Below the pieces are notes generated by a model, which was not told the DNA's origin, searched no databases, and saw nothing but the letters and a program-made list of their open reading frames with translations. A stretch of DNA of 64,000 nucleotides from NCBI GenBank assembly GCA_033961575.1, contig CM066737.1, positions 63,198,771-63,262,770 on the forward strand, read 5' to 3'. How positions within the stretch are numbered: the stretch's first letter is position 1; every line of letters starts with the position of its first letter. A program made the position numbers and the translations under genes. Below are positions 10,790 through 22,669 of the stretch, piece after piece. Source of the DNA: Aselliscus stoliczkanus. Lineage: Eukaryota > Chordata > Mammalia > Chiroptera > Hipposideridae.

Positions 10790-11085
10790 ATCATTTATAG
10801 TATACTTATTGAAGCTTGTATATATTAAACACCAGATTAAGCATTTTACCCTCAAATTATAGATTCTAAACCATCACAGTATATAATCATTTATAGTATA
10901 CTTATTTTTTTTTTGAGGGCAGTGTCACTGGCCCACATATGTGGGACCGAACCGGGGCCGCTAGCTTCCCAAGACAGTGCTTAACCACCACGCCACTCAG
11001 TATAGTATACTTATTGAAGCTTGTATATATTAAACACCAGATTAAGCATTTTACCCCCAAATTATAGACTCTAAAACCATCTGTC
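10790..11085. repeat. 97-bp tandem duplication interrupted by a SINE
   Basis: ATCATTTATAGTATACTTATT starts at 10790 and again at 10887. The following segment (GAAGCTTGTATATATTAAAC, ACCAGATTAAGCATTTTACC, CAAATTATAGA, TCTAAA-CCATC) is present after both, the second time resuming at 11016 after the SINE. The copies differ at only a few positions, so the duplication looks recent, and it predates the SINE insertion. Confidence 0.92.
10907..11000 (-). mobile_element. SINE group A inside a tandem duplication
   Basis: Reverse copy with a 15-bp duplication, TATAGTATACTTATT, at 10892-10906 and 11001-11015. The 5' end is cut a few bases short of the GGCCGGCCC start: it stops at CGCCACTCAG. Confidence 0.92.
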
Positions 11086-11912
11086 AGCACATGTATTCTT
11101 AGAAAGGTCAACTACATAAAGAAACTCAAAACATACATTTAAATTCTGTAGCCCTATTGTTATTTCTTTTATGGTGAAACCATATTTAATTTATAAAGTA
11201 TGGAAGAAAATACTTCATAACATCAAGTAATTACTCAATTAAACAATTAATAAATTTTAATTTTTAACATTAACTCAGACAAAAGATTGATGATATTTTA
11301 ATAAGTAGTGTTGATCCCAAAACACTGAACTTCACCTTCTTGTAAAACATTTCTTGTAAAACAATCTCATTTGATCTAGACACTCTCAGACACATCAACA
11401 ACAAAAAGCTAAACCATTATAAATGATTTGCTCGTAAAACCTAATTAAAATATTTAATGATATTCAAAATTAGTCAATCTGTATAATAAGCTATCAATCC
11501 AACATATTTTTCTTTCATATCAAACACTATAAAAGTGTGGTCTATTCCATACTTGAAATCTGTTCATACTTGCCTTTTAAAACTAGTATTAGGCAATTAC
11601 GGTAAACAACGTGCATATGGGTGAATGACATCAAGTAAATCTTTAAAACTATAAAGTGTGACTACTAGCATTTTTTATGTGCCCTAGGTATTTAAATATA
11701 ACGTTTTCCTTCCTTGCTCTACCATTTTTTAGATCGAATTCTAAGAGTAACCTTAGACATTGTAATAAAGCCAGCTTAATACTTTTGCAGATTATAAATG
11801 TTTCCTACAGCCTAGAGAGAAACTACATTTTAAGTAGATAATAAAGCTGTAAATTGTAAATGAAATAAAGAAAAATTCCTTCCACAAAACAAAAAATTAC
11901 CCCATTATTTTC

Positions 11913-12306
11913 TTTTTTTTTAAGGTTTTATTGGGGAATCAGGGAAGGGGAACAGGCAAATTGCTGTCCTTTTGTTCTTCGGTCTAGTTATGGAGGATGT
12001 CGCTTCACTGGCCCATGTTGGTATCATCATTGCACTCTTCCCGGGTGAGGCAGTTGCTCACCAGCCATTGGACGGCAGCTCACAGCGGCTCACAAAAGTA
12101 CACACGCACTGCCGGACAGCCCCACTGCAGTCTATGCCGTCCCCAGCGACTCACAGCAGCCCAGCTCCAGGTCGAGCTGTTGCTCACCATCTTAGCTGTA
12201 GAGGGCGCAGCGTCACTGGCACTCATATGGGATCCGAACCAGGGCCCTACTGCTCAGAGCTGGCGTGTCAAGCCAACTCTTAACCAATGTGCCAGTTGGC
12301 TGGCCC
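11913..12306 (-). mobile_element. SINE group B (tRNA-derived, long)
   Basis: Read on the minus strand, the element has the group A-like head with a CTCTGAGCAGTAGGG insertion, then CTACAGCTAAGATGGTGAGC, a CAGCTCGACCTGGAGCTGG core, a variable CTGCTGTGAGT-type region, and a 3' module AACATGGGCCAGTGAAGC to GACAGCAATTTGCCTGTTCC and a CCCCAATAAAACCTT end. The AATAAA followed by a short T-run makes it T-plus type. A 15-bp duplication, TACCCCATTATTTTC, is at 11898-11912 and 12307-12321. The 5' and 3' modules both contain GGGCCAGTGA followed by CTA-GA and GAACAA, suggesting an ancient internal duplication. Confidence 0.9.
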
Positions 12307-12864
12307 TACCCCATTATTTTCAAACCACTACCTAGCGTTCCAAAAATTTTAGTAAGTGCTATCAGACAAAATAAATACACTGAATTTTATTCAATTCATT
12401 ACCTGCCTCAAGAGTACACCAATAGTAAAATATCCAAAGGATGGGAAAACAAGGAAAAGTAAAAGATCCGTGATTAATTGACATGTAAATAAATGGATGA
12501 GTCTCTTCAGCACTGAATGAAATTCATAGATTTAGATACCCAAAATGCCATACATTTCAATAGTGCAAATAGCTCTCAGAACTTTTCCTACATACTCTTT
12601 CATCTGAATCTAATCAACAAGGGAAGATACTACTAGCACCATTTTTCTTTTTGGATGTTGTGAAAATTGAACCTTGGAGAAGTCATGGCTTGTCGGAAAC
12701 TAGTTAATTAGCAAGTAATTGTCAGAAACAGGCTAGAACCTAAAATGGAGTTCCTTTCTGAAGACTGTGCAAAACTATCTTCAGGGGGGCACAATTTGCT
12801 CCCAATGTAGGATTCTAACAAAAAGAGGGTAAAATTGGCAAAAGTTGCAGAAATATTCCTTAGC

Positions 12865-13045
12865 CTCAACAGCTGTGTGAATTTAGTCAAGATTTCACTT
12901 GCCCTCCCAGGCCTCAGGTGACTTATCTGGAAAATGGTAATAATAATGTATCTATTCTCAGGGTTGATATAAGGATGAAATAAGAATCCAAGTAAAATAC
13001 AATGCCTGATATATAACAAGCACTCAATTAATGTTTGCTGCCATT
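12865..13045 (+). mobile_element. MIR remnant
   Basis: AGGCCTCAGGTGACTTATCT, GGAAAATGGTAATAATAATG, GGTTGATATAAGGATGAAAT and CAATGCCTGATATATAACAA followed by ATTAATGTTTGCTGCCATTA give the MIR core and tail in order. Confidence 0.75.
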
Positions 13046-13594
13046 ATATATTATTTTATAATAATAAGTACTTTTTTTCAAAATTGTCTAGTGAAAGAAA
13101 TGCTGGTATCATGAAATTATTCATTTCTGGTCACCTTAGGTGGCGCTAGAGTGGGTTGCTTAGCTGCTCAGGAAAGGATTTCCACCTTAGTTAGATTAGG
13201 TTATTGCTTTTGAACTGTATTCTGAGGGTCCAGAGAGTTCCTTAAAGTGTTTTCGGGGAAGATTGGGTGCTGAGGAAGGGATGTATGAAAAGGAAGTCTC
13301 CTCAGGGCAGTATCCAAATCCTCTCCTCCCTCAATAATGAAGACATCTGCATGTTTATCTGCTTTATACATTCCTATTCCAGATATGATTTCTTATGGAT
13401 AAGAGGCTTTGATGTTAAATACAAGTTTTCAACCCACTGAGCTACATCATCTCAAAGGTCTTGCCCTTTTGAACCTATATTCAGAATATGCCACCATTTG
13501 CATACTGAAGCAGAAGCTTTTCTAAAGTATAAAATTTGCATTGACTGCCATATTCTCTGCACACTCACAGATGAGTCAGGTTTCCACTTTCTTT

Positions 13595-14056
13595 TCTTTT
13601 TTTCAACAATCCAGTAATCCATTAATACTAGCTATTTCTTTTTTTTTAAAGATTTTATTGGGGAATTGGGGGAGAGGAACAGCATTGGGGAATTGGGGAA
13701 GGGGAACAGACAAGTTGCTGTCCTTTTTTTCTTCAGTCTAGTTGCAGAGGACGTTGCTTCACTGGCCCACGTTGGCATTGTCATTGTGTTCTTCCCGGAT
13801 GGGGCAGTTCGGTCGCCGGCCTCTGGATAGTCGCTCACCGTGGCTCTTGGCTGCTCACATTGGCTGCCGGCCACTCACTGTAGCCTATGGCAGCGCACTG
13901 CAGCTATGCCATTCTGGGGACTCACAGCAGCCCAGCTCCAAGTGGAGCTGTTGTTAGCTGTAGAGGGCAGTGTCACTGGCCCTCATATGTGGGATCCGAA
14001 CCAGGGCCGCTGGTGTCCCAAGGCAGCTCTTAACCAATGCACCACTCAGCCGGCCC
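13595..14056 (-). mobile_element. SINE group B with probable 3' transduction
   Basis: The SINE body is 13640-14056 with a doubled GGGGAATTGGGG 3' module. The target duplication AGGTTTCCACTTTCTTT is at 14057-14073 and 13578-13594, so 13595-13638 lies inside the insertion but is not SINE. In the element's own orientation the order is SINE, A-run, about 35 bp of unique sequence (including AGTATTAATGGATTACTGG), a second A-run, then the duplication. Confidence 0.85.
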
Positions 14057-14129
14057 AGGTTTCCACTTTCTTTACAAAATAATACTGCAAAGAGACCAGG
14101 CATATATCTAGCTCTTATTGTGCATGTGG

Positions 14130-14430
14130 TGTCCATTTATTAGAATCATCCCCACTCAAAATGTATTGAGTTCCCATGAGGTTTCAGGAACTGGGAGTAC
14201 AAAGATGAGCCAAGACATACCCGTGCCATCAAAAAGCTTTCTCTTTGGGGTGGGGGTGAGGCACAATAAGCAGACTGCTGCTAACAATGTGTTCAGTGCC
14301 AGCGCAGAAGCAGGTAAGGGCAGATGCGGGATTTTACAGGATACATGGTCTGATCCTATTTGGGGGAAGGTCATGATGCTGTAAAAGGTGAGAACCGATT
14401 CACCAAAGCAGATAAGGTTATTTTAGTCAG
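14130..14430 (+). mobile_element. L2-like LINE remnant
   Basis: Degenerate L2-type order: TGTATTGAGTTCCCATGAGG, GGAACTGGGAGTACAAAGAT, then a CACAATAAGCAGACT segment and GGGGAAGGTCATGATG. Recognition by pattern only. Confidence 0.4.
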
Positions 14431-15489
14431 AAGTGATAATAAACATTGAGGCACCGTGTTTGGGGACTTGCTAGGCAATCAGTATCCCTGGCAGTCAGTG
14501 TGAATGTCGCTCACCCTGGGATACTCAAATACATGCTTAATGGCCTCTGAGCTGTGTAAGGTAATTTTAAAACTCTGCAGTTTCATTTCTTAAGACAATG
14601 TGAAAAGCTACGCATACACTGGATCTTTGGGATAACCACGTTATAACCAAGTCCTGCCACCTAATCTTAGTAACCACACTGGCACTTAGCATCACATTGT
14701 GACTGAGGAAGTATGACTTTCATTACCTCAGGCTAATGAGAACGGAGATGGCCTTAGTATGAAAGCAATGCATTTTTACCAAATAAACACCAACTGACAT
14801 TGCAGCCTGCTCCACTAATCAAAATGGAACCACAAATGGGATAGAGAACTGGTGGTACGACGGGTCATCCTATCACAGTGCGGGCACAAAGAATTCAAAA
14901 ATGTCTGCGCTGTACCATCTTCACATTATGAATAGCGATTTAGTTAGCAAAACATCATTTATCCCTTAAAATAATGTTATTTAAATTGTATTGGTTTTGG
15001 GTTTTTTCTGTAACATGTTTATTTGAAAAGTTACATAAGAGTTATTGTCATAGTTTTTTATTTTGTGTTGGCACATGTTTAAATGGTATAATTAAAATAT
15101 TTTATGCCAACACTGAGGTCTTTGAGAATGGTTTTCCTTAAAAGGGGGTCCATATTTTGCTCGAATTTGAGACACTGCCATAGGTCTGAGGAAGGCATTG
15201 GAAGGAGGTAGGCTACGGAGTGACAAATACATCTGTATTGTAAATGATGACTTGGGCAGGGAGGTGTGTACAAAAGCAGCTGGGGGAGAGAATGGAAGCA
15301 GATTTGGTTAGTCCTTTCAAATCATCAGGAAAGAATATGTGCTAACCATTAACACTGCGGTTAGAAAGCTAAGACTGGATGAGAGAGTCATTTAGTACAC
15401 AAACTTATTTCACCGAGTAAGTGAATAGGGATGCTGGGCTAGGTAATGCAGAGGAACTAAGATGTTTCCCAGGTTTGGGCAACCTCTCT

Positions 15490-15650
15490 GGGCTCAGGGA
15501 CAATGTTATCTGCATGTTTAGAGATCAGGAAATAGAAGCTTAGGAAACTTGGGCAGGGGCCCATTACTAGTCAGTGGTAGAGTCTGAATATGAGCCCACA
15601 CCTGCCTGACTCTGAGGCCTGCTTCACTGCTGAGCAACATCACCTCTTCC
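15490..15650 (-). mobile_element. MIR remnant
   Basis: Antisense MIR signs: AGATCAGGAAATAGAAGCTT, AGTCAGTGGTAGAGTCTGAA, CCTGCCTGACTCTGAGGCC. Confidence 0.55.
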
Positions 15651-15906
15651 ATGTTAGTACTGATCAGGTTGTGTCTGAGATTGCCACAGAGCATATAGGA
15701 AGCGAGAAGACAAGGCTAAGTAAGAAAATCTGAGCAGCGCTTACATTTAGAAGCAGACAACAAGTACAAAATTGAATATTTTGTAGACAAGAATGAGTGA
15801 GGTGGAGAGGATGTTTTAATTTGTATATACACAACTGAATACTCAGTTTTCCCTTTATGTGATCTGACCTTTGAAAACACTGCAACATTAAAAATGACAA
15901 TTTATT

Positions 15907-16027
15907 GGGCCAGCCGAGTGGTACGGTGGTTAAGCGCTGGCTTTGGAAGCCAGTGGCCCCGGTTCTGTCCCACATATGAGGGCCAGTGACACTGCCCTCA
16001 AAAAAAATAAAATAAAATATTTTTTTA
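15907..16027 (+). mobile_element. SINE group A
   Basis: Complete head with an A-rich tail. The target duplication of 17 bp (AAAAATGAC-ATTTATT, one mismatch) is at 15890-15906 and 16028-16044. Confidence 0.92.
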
Positions 16028-16659
16028 AAAAATGACCATTTATTTACAATAAAATCAGCAAGTCCATAAATGTTCAGTTTAATTAAAGAAACTGACATCT
16101 TTGGGATCAAATAGTATTTTAGTAGGACAGTCTTCTGGTTAGTGTTTAAAAGAGGAGTGGTTTGTTTTGGTTGGTATATGTAACTCTAAGAATACCTGGA
16201 AGTTGATCTTTTTTGGTTTCATTTCAATAAACTGGTTTTTTCCTAACAAAGTCAAGCATTTGTTTGTATTTTCTACAGCACTGATAGATTCATAGGTTAT
16301 TCGGGCTTTTTTGTGATAAATAATTCATCTATGCAGCATGAGTACCAATTCTAGTTCTCAAATAGTATATAACGAATATCACAAAATACCGCTTTCTCAA
16401 AGCCCTAGCCTAACTTGAAAGAACAACCTCGTAAGAATACTGAGCTAGTACCTGAGCACGTAGTCTTCATAGGATTTTTAATAAAAGTTCAAATAACATT
16501 CTGGCTCATAAGGGATTTACAACAGGTTACAGTTAGAGGTTATACCAATAGGAGCACAGAATAATATAATATTCCCAAGTATGATGGCATTACTTCCAGA
16601 GATTACCCACCATTTCTGCTGGTAGAATTCTTACCTCTGGGGATGAAAAAATGGTCCAC

Positions 16660-17280
16660 ATACTAAACCTGACAAGCTCAGGAGAGGCCAGCATGGCAGA
16701 GACTGTAATTAACTACATAGGATGGTCTAAACATAAAAATTCCTAACTAAAAGAGAATCGTGGCCAGTAGCCACATCCTTCACCTGTAGCTTCTTTAGCA
16801 AAGGTCAACCTTTACCTTAAGTGAGCCTGTCTACTGTCTTTTTTGCATCTAAGATAACAGGCCCTTGGAAAGTCAGAGCAATCCCTTTTTCTGGACACCT
16901 CAGGGCACAACCCACCCATTGCACCAGAGCAGGAACAATAGGATCCCTCATTTTTATTCTGTTCCCCAAACACCATCTCTTAAGTGCTGTAAAATGTTAA
17001 TAACTATCTTGTACCCACAGATGTAAAAGAAGTGTGTCTCTCCATTTTACTCTTGATCCAACCCCCGAGATTTCCCCGCTTTGCTTTCTCCCTCCCCCTT
17101 AATCTACCACCAATGGATTTCATGTAACCCTCCTTACATCTCGCCTTTGATTCTAATGTATAAGATAAGCTGCAAAACCGCCATTCTCCAGAGCGTTTTC
17201 TCAGTCTGTTCAGATTCTGCTTCCCAGCAATTGTCATCAGTTTGGCTCAAATAAACTCATTAAACTATCTCTGCAGGTTT
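16660..17280 (+). mobile_element. probable solo LTR (ERVL-like)
   Basis: A pyrimidine-rich segment with a CATCAGTTTGGCTCAAATAA polyadenylation region at about 17235-17255, followed by a short U5-like tail. The TCAGTCTGTTCAGATTCTGC stretch before it is typical of old ERVL LTRs in my memory. No internal retroviral genes adjoin it. Ends and family are uncertain. Confidence 0.42.
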
Positions 17281-18239
17281 GGACATTCTTACGCCGACAC
17301 CTCTAAAGACACTTAAGTTGTGATTTGAACATAAGAAACCATACATTCCTGTTTCATCCAATAATTATCCTAAAAATAACATTACTTCATGATCCACATG
17401 ATGGTTTATCATTTTAGCCTGTCATTTACTTCTCAGAGAGAAAATTAATATCATCTAACACTTCAACACATACTCGTACACACACTCATCTTTAAAAGGC
17501 TGTTTCCTTCCTCTACTAGCCAGCGTAAAATATTGCTGTTAAATTTCTTTAAGATAATCAGTAATGTCTTTATATAAACTTGCTCACAAAATGAATGAGC
17601 CTTTCAACTTTGCAAAAATATTCAGTGACAGTTTTGTACAGCAAAGAATAAACAGCACAACTTGTGATTTTTGAAGTGCATGTTTACTCTATATAAACAT
17701 AATTTACACTACCCAAATCTGACATCAGACAGAGCTCTGCTGCCAATTCTACCTTCCTTTAAACAAAACAAAGCAAAAGAAACCAACAACAAAAAAAGTC
17801 AGCCATCTGGAGCTCAGAAGGTTAATGCACTATTGTGACATTTGCAACAAGTACAATTAAGGGCAAAACACTTTCACAAGAAGAGGCTGCTATAATGATG
17901 TGTGTCTTTGGGGGGATAAGGAATTCTGAAAAAACAAAAACCTGAAGATTCCTTAGGTTTCTTCAAAAGTTACTTCATGACATTGGCAAGTATTAATATT
18001 ATTATGTAGATACAATTAGTGAAAGAATAATATGAAAGTTTCTAGAAGGAACAAGACAATATCCTAAGCCTTGAGAGGAATGTGAACATGCATTAAAGTT
18101 CCTGTCTGGCAAGAGGTACTCCTGGAATATCAAAGATTGAATTCATCTCTGAAAGCATGGATAGTCACAAATTGCATTTACACATGAAACAAACCAACAC
18201 ATTACAATTGGTTTACTCCCTCAATCTAGTGGGAGGAAA

Positions 18240-18450
18240 CTGACTTTGGAATCATGGAAATGTGATTTTGAATCCAATATCTGCTACTTAGGACTGCTTC
18301 GCTGTACAAGTAACAAATTTTGTGAGTTTCATTATGCCTTACAGATTTCTTTTGAGGATTTAAATATAAATAAATGTGAAGTGGCCAGCATGATGCTTGA
18401 CGCATAGTTAAGTATACAGTGAATATTTATTTATTGCCTGTCTTATCATC
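18240..18450 (+). mobile_element. MIR remnant
   Basis: TTGAATCCAATATCTGCTAC, GTTTCATTATGCCTTACAGA, TTGAGGATTTAAATATAAAT and AGCATGATGCTTGACGCATA match the MIR order with heavy divergence. Confidence 0.6.
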
Positions 18451-18474
18451 ATCCAAATTCTTGAGTGTATTACG

Positions 18475-18650
18475 TGCCAGTGACTGCACTAACTCACTTT
18501 ATATTTACTATCCTAATCCTTATAAACAACTCAGCAAAGCAGTAATTGTTCCCAGTTTACAAATGAGAAAACTTGAAGATGACAAAAGTTAAGAAATCTA
18601 TCTGCAGTTACACAGCTAGAACACAGTAGAGATCCAAAATCTGGTCCATC
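18475..18650 (-). mobile_element. MIR-type remnant, antisense
   Basis: CAGTTTACAAATGAGAAAAC, AGTTACACAGCTAGAACACA and the preceding CTTTATATTTACTATCCTAA give the familiar antisense MIR layout. Confidence 0.6.
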
Positions 18651-19071
18651 AGAATTCCTTCCTGGGGGCCTACAAAGCCCTCTGTAATTTTGCCCCTGCC
18701 TAGCTCTCCAACTTCATCTGACTACATCCCCCATCCCTATTCACTCTTCTCCAACCACAGTGGTCCATCATCTGGCGCCAAACACCCCAAGCTCATTCCC
18801 ACATTGGGGTCTTTGCATGTGTTCTTCCCCCTACTTGGAAGGCTCTTTTCTTCAATTTGTGTGGTTACCTCCTTCCCATTATTCAAATACCACCTCCTCA
18901 CATAGGTCTTCTCTGACATTGCTATGCGATGGAGCCAGCATTAAAATAGCATCCTAAAAATAACCAATTTACTCTGTTTTAGTCTCTTGAGGGCTCTTAT
19001 TACTACTTGGTATTTTCTTTATTTACTCACCTGTTGATTATCTGTCCCCCTTCACTAAAATATAAATCCTG

Positions 19072-19240
19072 GGGCCAGCTGAGTGGCTCAGTTGGTTAAG
19101 AGTTAGTTTAAGAGTGAAAGCTCTGAGCAACAGGGCTGCCAGTTCAATTCCCACATGGGCCAGTGACACTGCACCTGAGCTGAGCTGCTGCTGAGGTGCC
19201 AACAAGTGGCAGGAAGGCTCAGCTGGTAAAAAAAAAAAAT
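19072..19240 (+). mobile_element. SINE group C
   Basis: The head GGGCCAGCTGAGTGGCTCAG with CTCTGAGCAACAGGG and B-box-like AGTTCAATTCC leads to CACATGGGCCAGTGACACTG, then GAGCTGAGCTGCTGCTGAGG and GCCAACAAGTGGCAGG before the A-run. The group shares the head of B but has a much shorter, different body. Copies at 56827-56993 and 63102-63245 belong with it. Confidence 0.85.
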
Positions 19241-19250
19241 TATATATATA

Positions 19251-19326
19251 TGGTTGTCGGAAAACTCATGACGTATTTTATCTATGTTTTTCAATGCAAA
19301 AATGCGTCATGACTTTTCCGAATATA
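19251..19326. mobile_element. mariner-like MITE (about 76-80 bp)
   Basis: 24-bp inverted arms at 19257-19280 (starting TCGGAAAACTCATGACG) and 19298-19321 (ending CGTCATGACTTTTCCGA) pair with about three mismatches across a 17-bp centre. The whole is flanked by TA, the mariner target, within a TA-rich SINE tail. The size and layout mirror the 80-bp MADE1 element of Hsmar1, but the arm sequence is different. I saw no other copy in this window. Confidence 0.75.
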
Positions 19327-19345
19327 TATATATTTATATATATAT

Positions 19346-19412
19346 ATAGATAGATATAGATATAGATATAGATATAGATATAGATATAGATATAGATATA
19401 GATATAGATATA
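19346..19412. repeat. (ATAGAT)n microsatellite
   Basis: About ten near-perfect hexamer units following (TA)n. Confidence 0.95.
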
Positions 19413-20639
19413 TCCATCCATCCCATGGCAGCAGGGATTGTGTTTCTATTCATACAATCTGTATCCCTAGTCCATAGTATAGTGCCTGAAACACAGGAGA
19501 TACTTGTAATAGTTGTTGAATGAATAAACGGATGGACGGATATACAACCAGAGCTTTGAACTCAGTTGTTGAAAGTCACATAAATACACATAAACACAGA
19601 TGCACACCAGATTTGGGAAGTAGATGATGAGTTACTGGTGATTTTTCGAGAGACAAAAATTTGGTAGAAAGAATCGGTGGCACGTTTCCCTGAATCACTG
19701 CTTAGTATATCAGAGACACTAATTAACCTGCAGTGAGAACAACCTTTTCATCCTCAGACAGATCCCCCTACTTTCAGAAAGCTATATCCTCTATGAGTCC
19801 TGGAAACGAATCTTTAGATTCTTGTATTAGACAAACCTGTAGATCAGCCCTCCTGCTTCATTACACTGGGATCGAGAAATCAGTCCATTCGACATCCCAT
19901 ATATGTCATTGTGGATGAGCAGAATGTAGTGTGAGAGATTTTGCTAGGTTACATTGCCAATTAAAACACAACACCGGTAACACTAAGGAGGCGGTGTCCT
20001 AAAGAGGGAGACTTACTGGAGTGAAAATTACGGCACTTCGATTTGAAGCCTTGCTCAGTGACAATGGGCTTTGTGCCATGAGATCTCCACAGGTTCCCTG
20101 GGTGTTTCTGTTTCCTCCTCTTATGAAACTGAGGGTGTTGTACTAGAAAGCAATCTCTTAGGCCACTGGCAGAGTGAAGATTCCACACTTTTAACAAGAT
20201 AAGATGTTTCCTGAGGCCTCTAAGAGTGACCGCCATCAAGACAAAAAATGAGGCAGAAACACACACATCCCTAAGAACATAAGTCTCTCCCGAAAAGTGA
20301 AATTCCACTGGGATCTCGAGTCCTATATGACTTCAATTAAATCAAAATTTTGATGAATTCCCTGTCCCTGCATAGATACCAGAGATAAACACATTTCTTA
20401 CCCCTGAGATTACTTACTGCTCTATTATTACTCTCAAAAATTCTTTACTTCATCAACCAGCCACTATAAATTTTAGTCTATCAGCAGATTTCAAGGGCAG
20501 TGACTTTTTTTTTATAATATTTCACATAATTCTTTAGGAATATACCTATTGTTCAATGAGTGATACACATTATATTACTAGAACTTTACAAAATCCTAGG
20601 ATTGGGGGAGGGAAATTCTTTCCTCCATTACATTTTTTC

Positions 20640-21125
20640 ATTATGTGGGATCTAATACAAAATAAACAAACAAAACAGAAACTCAGGTACAGAGAACATT
20701 TTGATGATCGCTTGATGGGAGGAGGTTTGGGGGTAAAAAGGGGAAGGGATTAAGAAGTACAAATTGGTTGTTACACAGGGTGCAGCATAAGGAATATGGT
20801 CAAAAATATTGTAATAACTATGTTGTCAGATGGGTACTAGATTTATTGGGGTGATAGATGAGAGGGCATTTGGGGGCCAGGGTAAAAAAGATGAAGGGAT
20901 TAAGAAATAAAAATTGGTAGTTACAAAATAGCCAGGGGGATGTAAAGTACACGATAAACAATATAGTCAATAATATTGTGATGGTGTGGTACAGTGTCAG
21001 ATGGTTGCCGGACTTATCATGGTGATGACTTCTTTAAGTATATAAATGTTGAATAACTGTGGTATACACCTAAAACTAATATAATATTATATGTTAGCTA
21101 TATTGTAATTAAAATCTTTCTAAAA
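20640..21125 (+). mobile_element. L1 3'-end fragment with a repeated 3' UTR module
   Basis: Begins near TTATGTGGGATCTAATAC and contains two versions of a module with AAGGGATTAAGAA, AAATTGGTTGTTACA or its variant, and GTCAGATGGGTACTAG or GTCAGATGGTTGCCGG. It ends after GTATACACCTAAAACTAATA. The module also recurs at the ends of the L1s at 40916 and 43534. Confidence 0.8.
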
Positions 21126-22669
21126 ATGAAAATAATTATTTGTATGCCTTTATGCAAAACATGAGCTTTTAATGGTCAAAATACAACCAAACTGAACTAT
21201 CTGAACTCAGTATAATCTCTGAAAATGTGAATTTTGAAGCAGGGTAAATGGTTTGAGTTCTTAAAAAAGTGTGATGCACATGTGAAATATTATTTTCCCT
21301 AAGATATTACTTATTTCAAAGACACTTTTAGCTCCTACAGTATATTAGTTTTGTTGGAAACAGATAACCATTGCTTTTGTTTATTTATCTAAACCAGCAG
21401 ATTAACTTCTTCAGTAAATATTTACTAAGCACCTACTATGTGCTAGACACTAGGTATACCAAAATGTCTAAAACACAGGCAGACACTCTCCTCAAAGAGC
21501 TCAAAGTCAGATTGAAGAGCAATTTCTAAATGAGGCTCAGAGATTATTTAAATTTGTCACCTATCTCTACTCACCCCAAGATTTCCTCTCTTTTTAGAAA
21601 ATACTCATTCTAGGTGAGAAAAAGTGAGATCAATTTATAAACAGTTCTTTGCCAAACTTAGAAAATACACGGATTCAAGCAATGAAGATAAAGGAACTCT
21701 TTTTCATGGAACTGTTTCCTAGCCCATTTTATGAATGAAAATATCATAAATTAGTAAAGCAAAATAATTTTATACTATTTTTGGATTCACTGTGTTAACT
21801 CATGGTGGGTTTTATTATGAATTGATTCTCCTTCTTACATGTTAATGTAATATATGATAAATACAAAAAAATATATGTACAATGGTATGTTATAAAGCAG
21901 AAACTAATTGTGCAGAAGCCTAATATCACTTTTTGCTACATTTGGAGGAATTCTGTGGTCAATCTATATACTGTATAAGTAACTGATAAAGGCTTTAATA
22001 AACTGGGGAAATAAAACTTTGAAAATATAAACAATTTCTACTTTCAAATTTTAGATGGACTTTAGTTTTCGGTCTCCAATGTTACAACTCTTTTGGAAGA
22101 ACACAAAATGTAATAGAAACAAAAAATATTGCATTACTCCTTCCAGCATCCCTGTAAGGTAATACATATTATCCCTGTTTTACAGATTGGGCAAGTTCTT
22201 TAATCAAATTTGACCATGATGTACAATGACAAATGGAGCTGGGAACAGAACCCAGGGCGTCTCATTTCCAGTCCAGGGTCCTGTCCACATGCCTTTCTCT
22301 CGTGCCTCTGGCACTTCTCATTGGCCTAAAATGCACTCCTGGACCACTTATTCCCCAAAGCACCAGCTTTACGTGTCAAGGCCACAAAGATGCAGAACTT
22401 CGAAAAACACTTATTGCTTTAGTTTGGGGATTTAACAGAGTAGATCAACATCACAGAGTAATAACCCAGCACACAAAAAAAATAAAAAAATAAAAAAAAT
22501 TCCAAGTATATGTAGAAAAAATGTACCACGTACCTCTTGCCTTCAGGAAAACGTTGGGTAAGATTCAAATATGTGCATAAAATGATATACTTGTTTAATG
22601 GATTAATTTGATAATGCAGTATATACAGCTATCAGATATTATGTACTTTTTGACACAGAATACAGTTAA

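Larger units (their letters stand above)
18660..19540 (-). mobile_element. L2 remnant, antisense, interrupted
   Basis: CTTTGCATGTGTTCTTCCCC, CTACTTGGAAGGCTC, TATTCAAATACCACCTCCTC and TATCTGTCCCCCTTCACTAA come before 19072. GGCAGCAGGGATTGTGTTTC and GTTGTTGAATGAATAAAC resume after 19425. The SINE, MITE and microsatellite at 19072-19412 split it. Confidence 0.65.

Noticed and set aside
19961..20308. 115-codon minus-strand frame in a less AT-rich stretch
   Set aside because: Composition is not protein-like in any way I can support and no homology is recognised; it may lie in an unrecognised old LTR.
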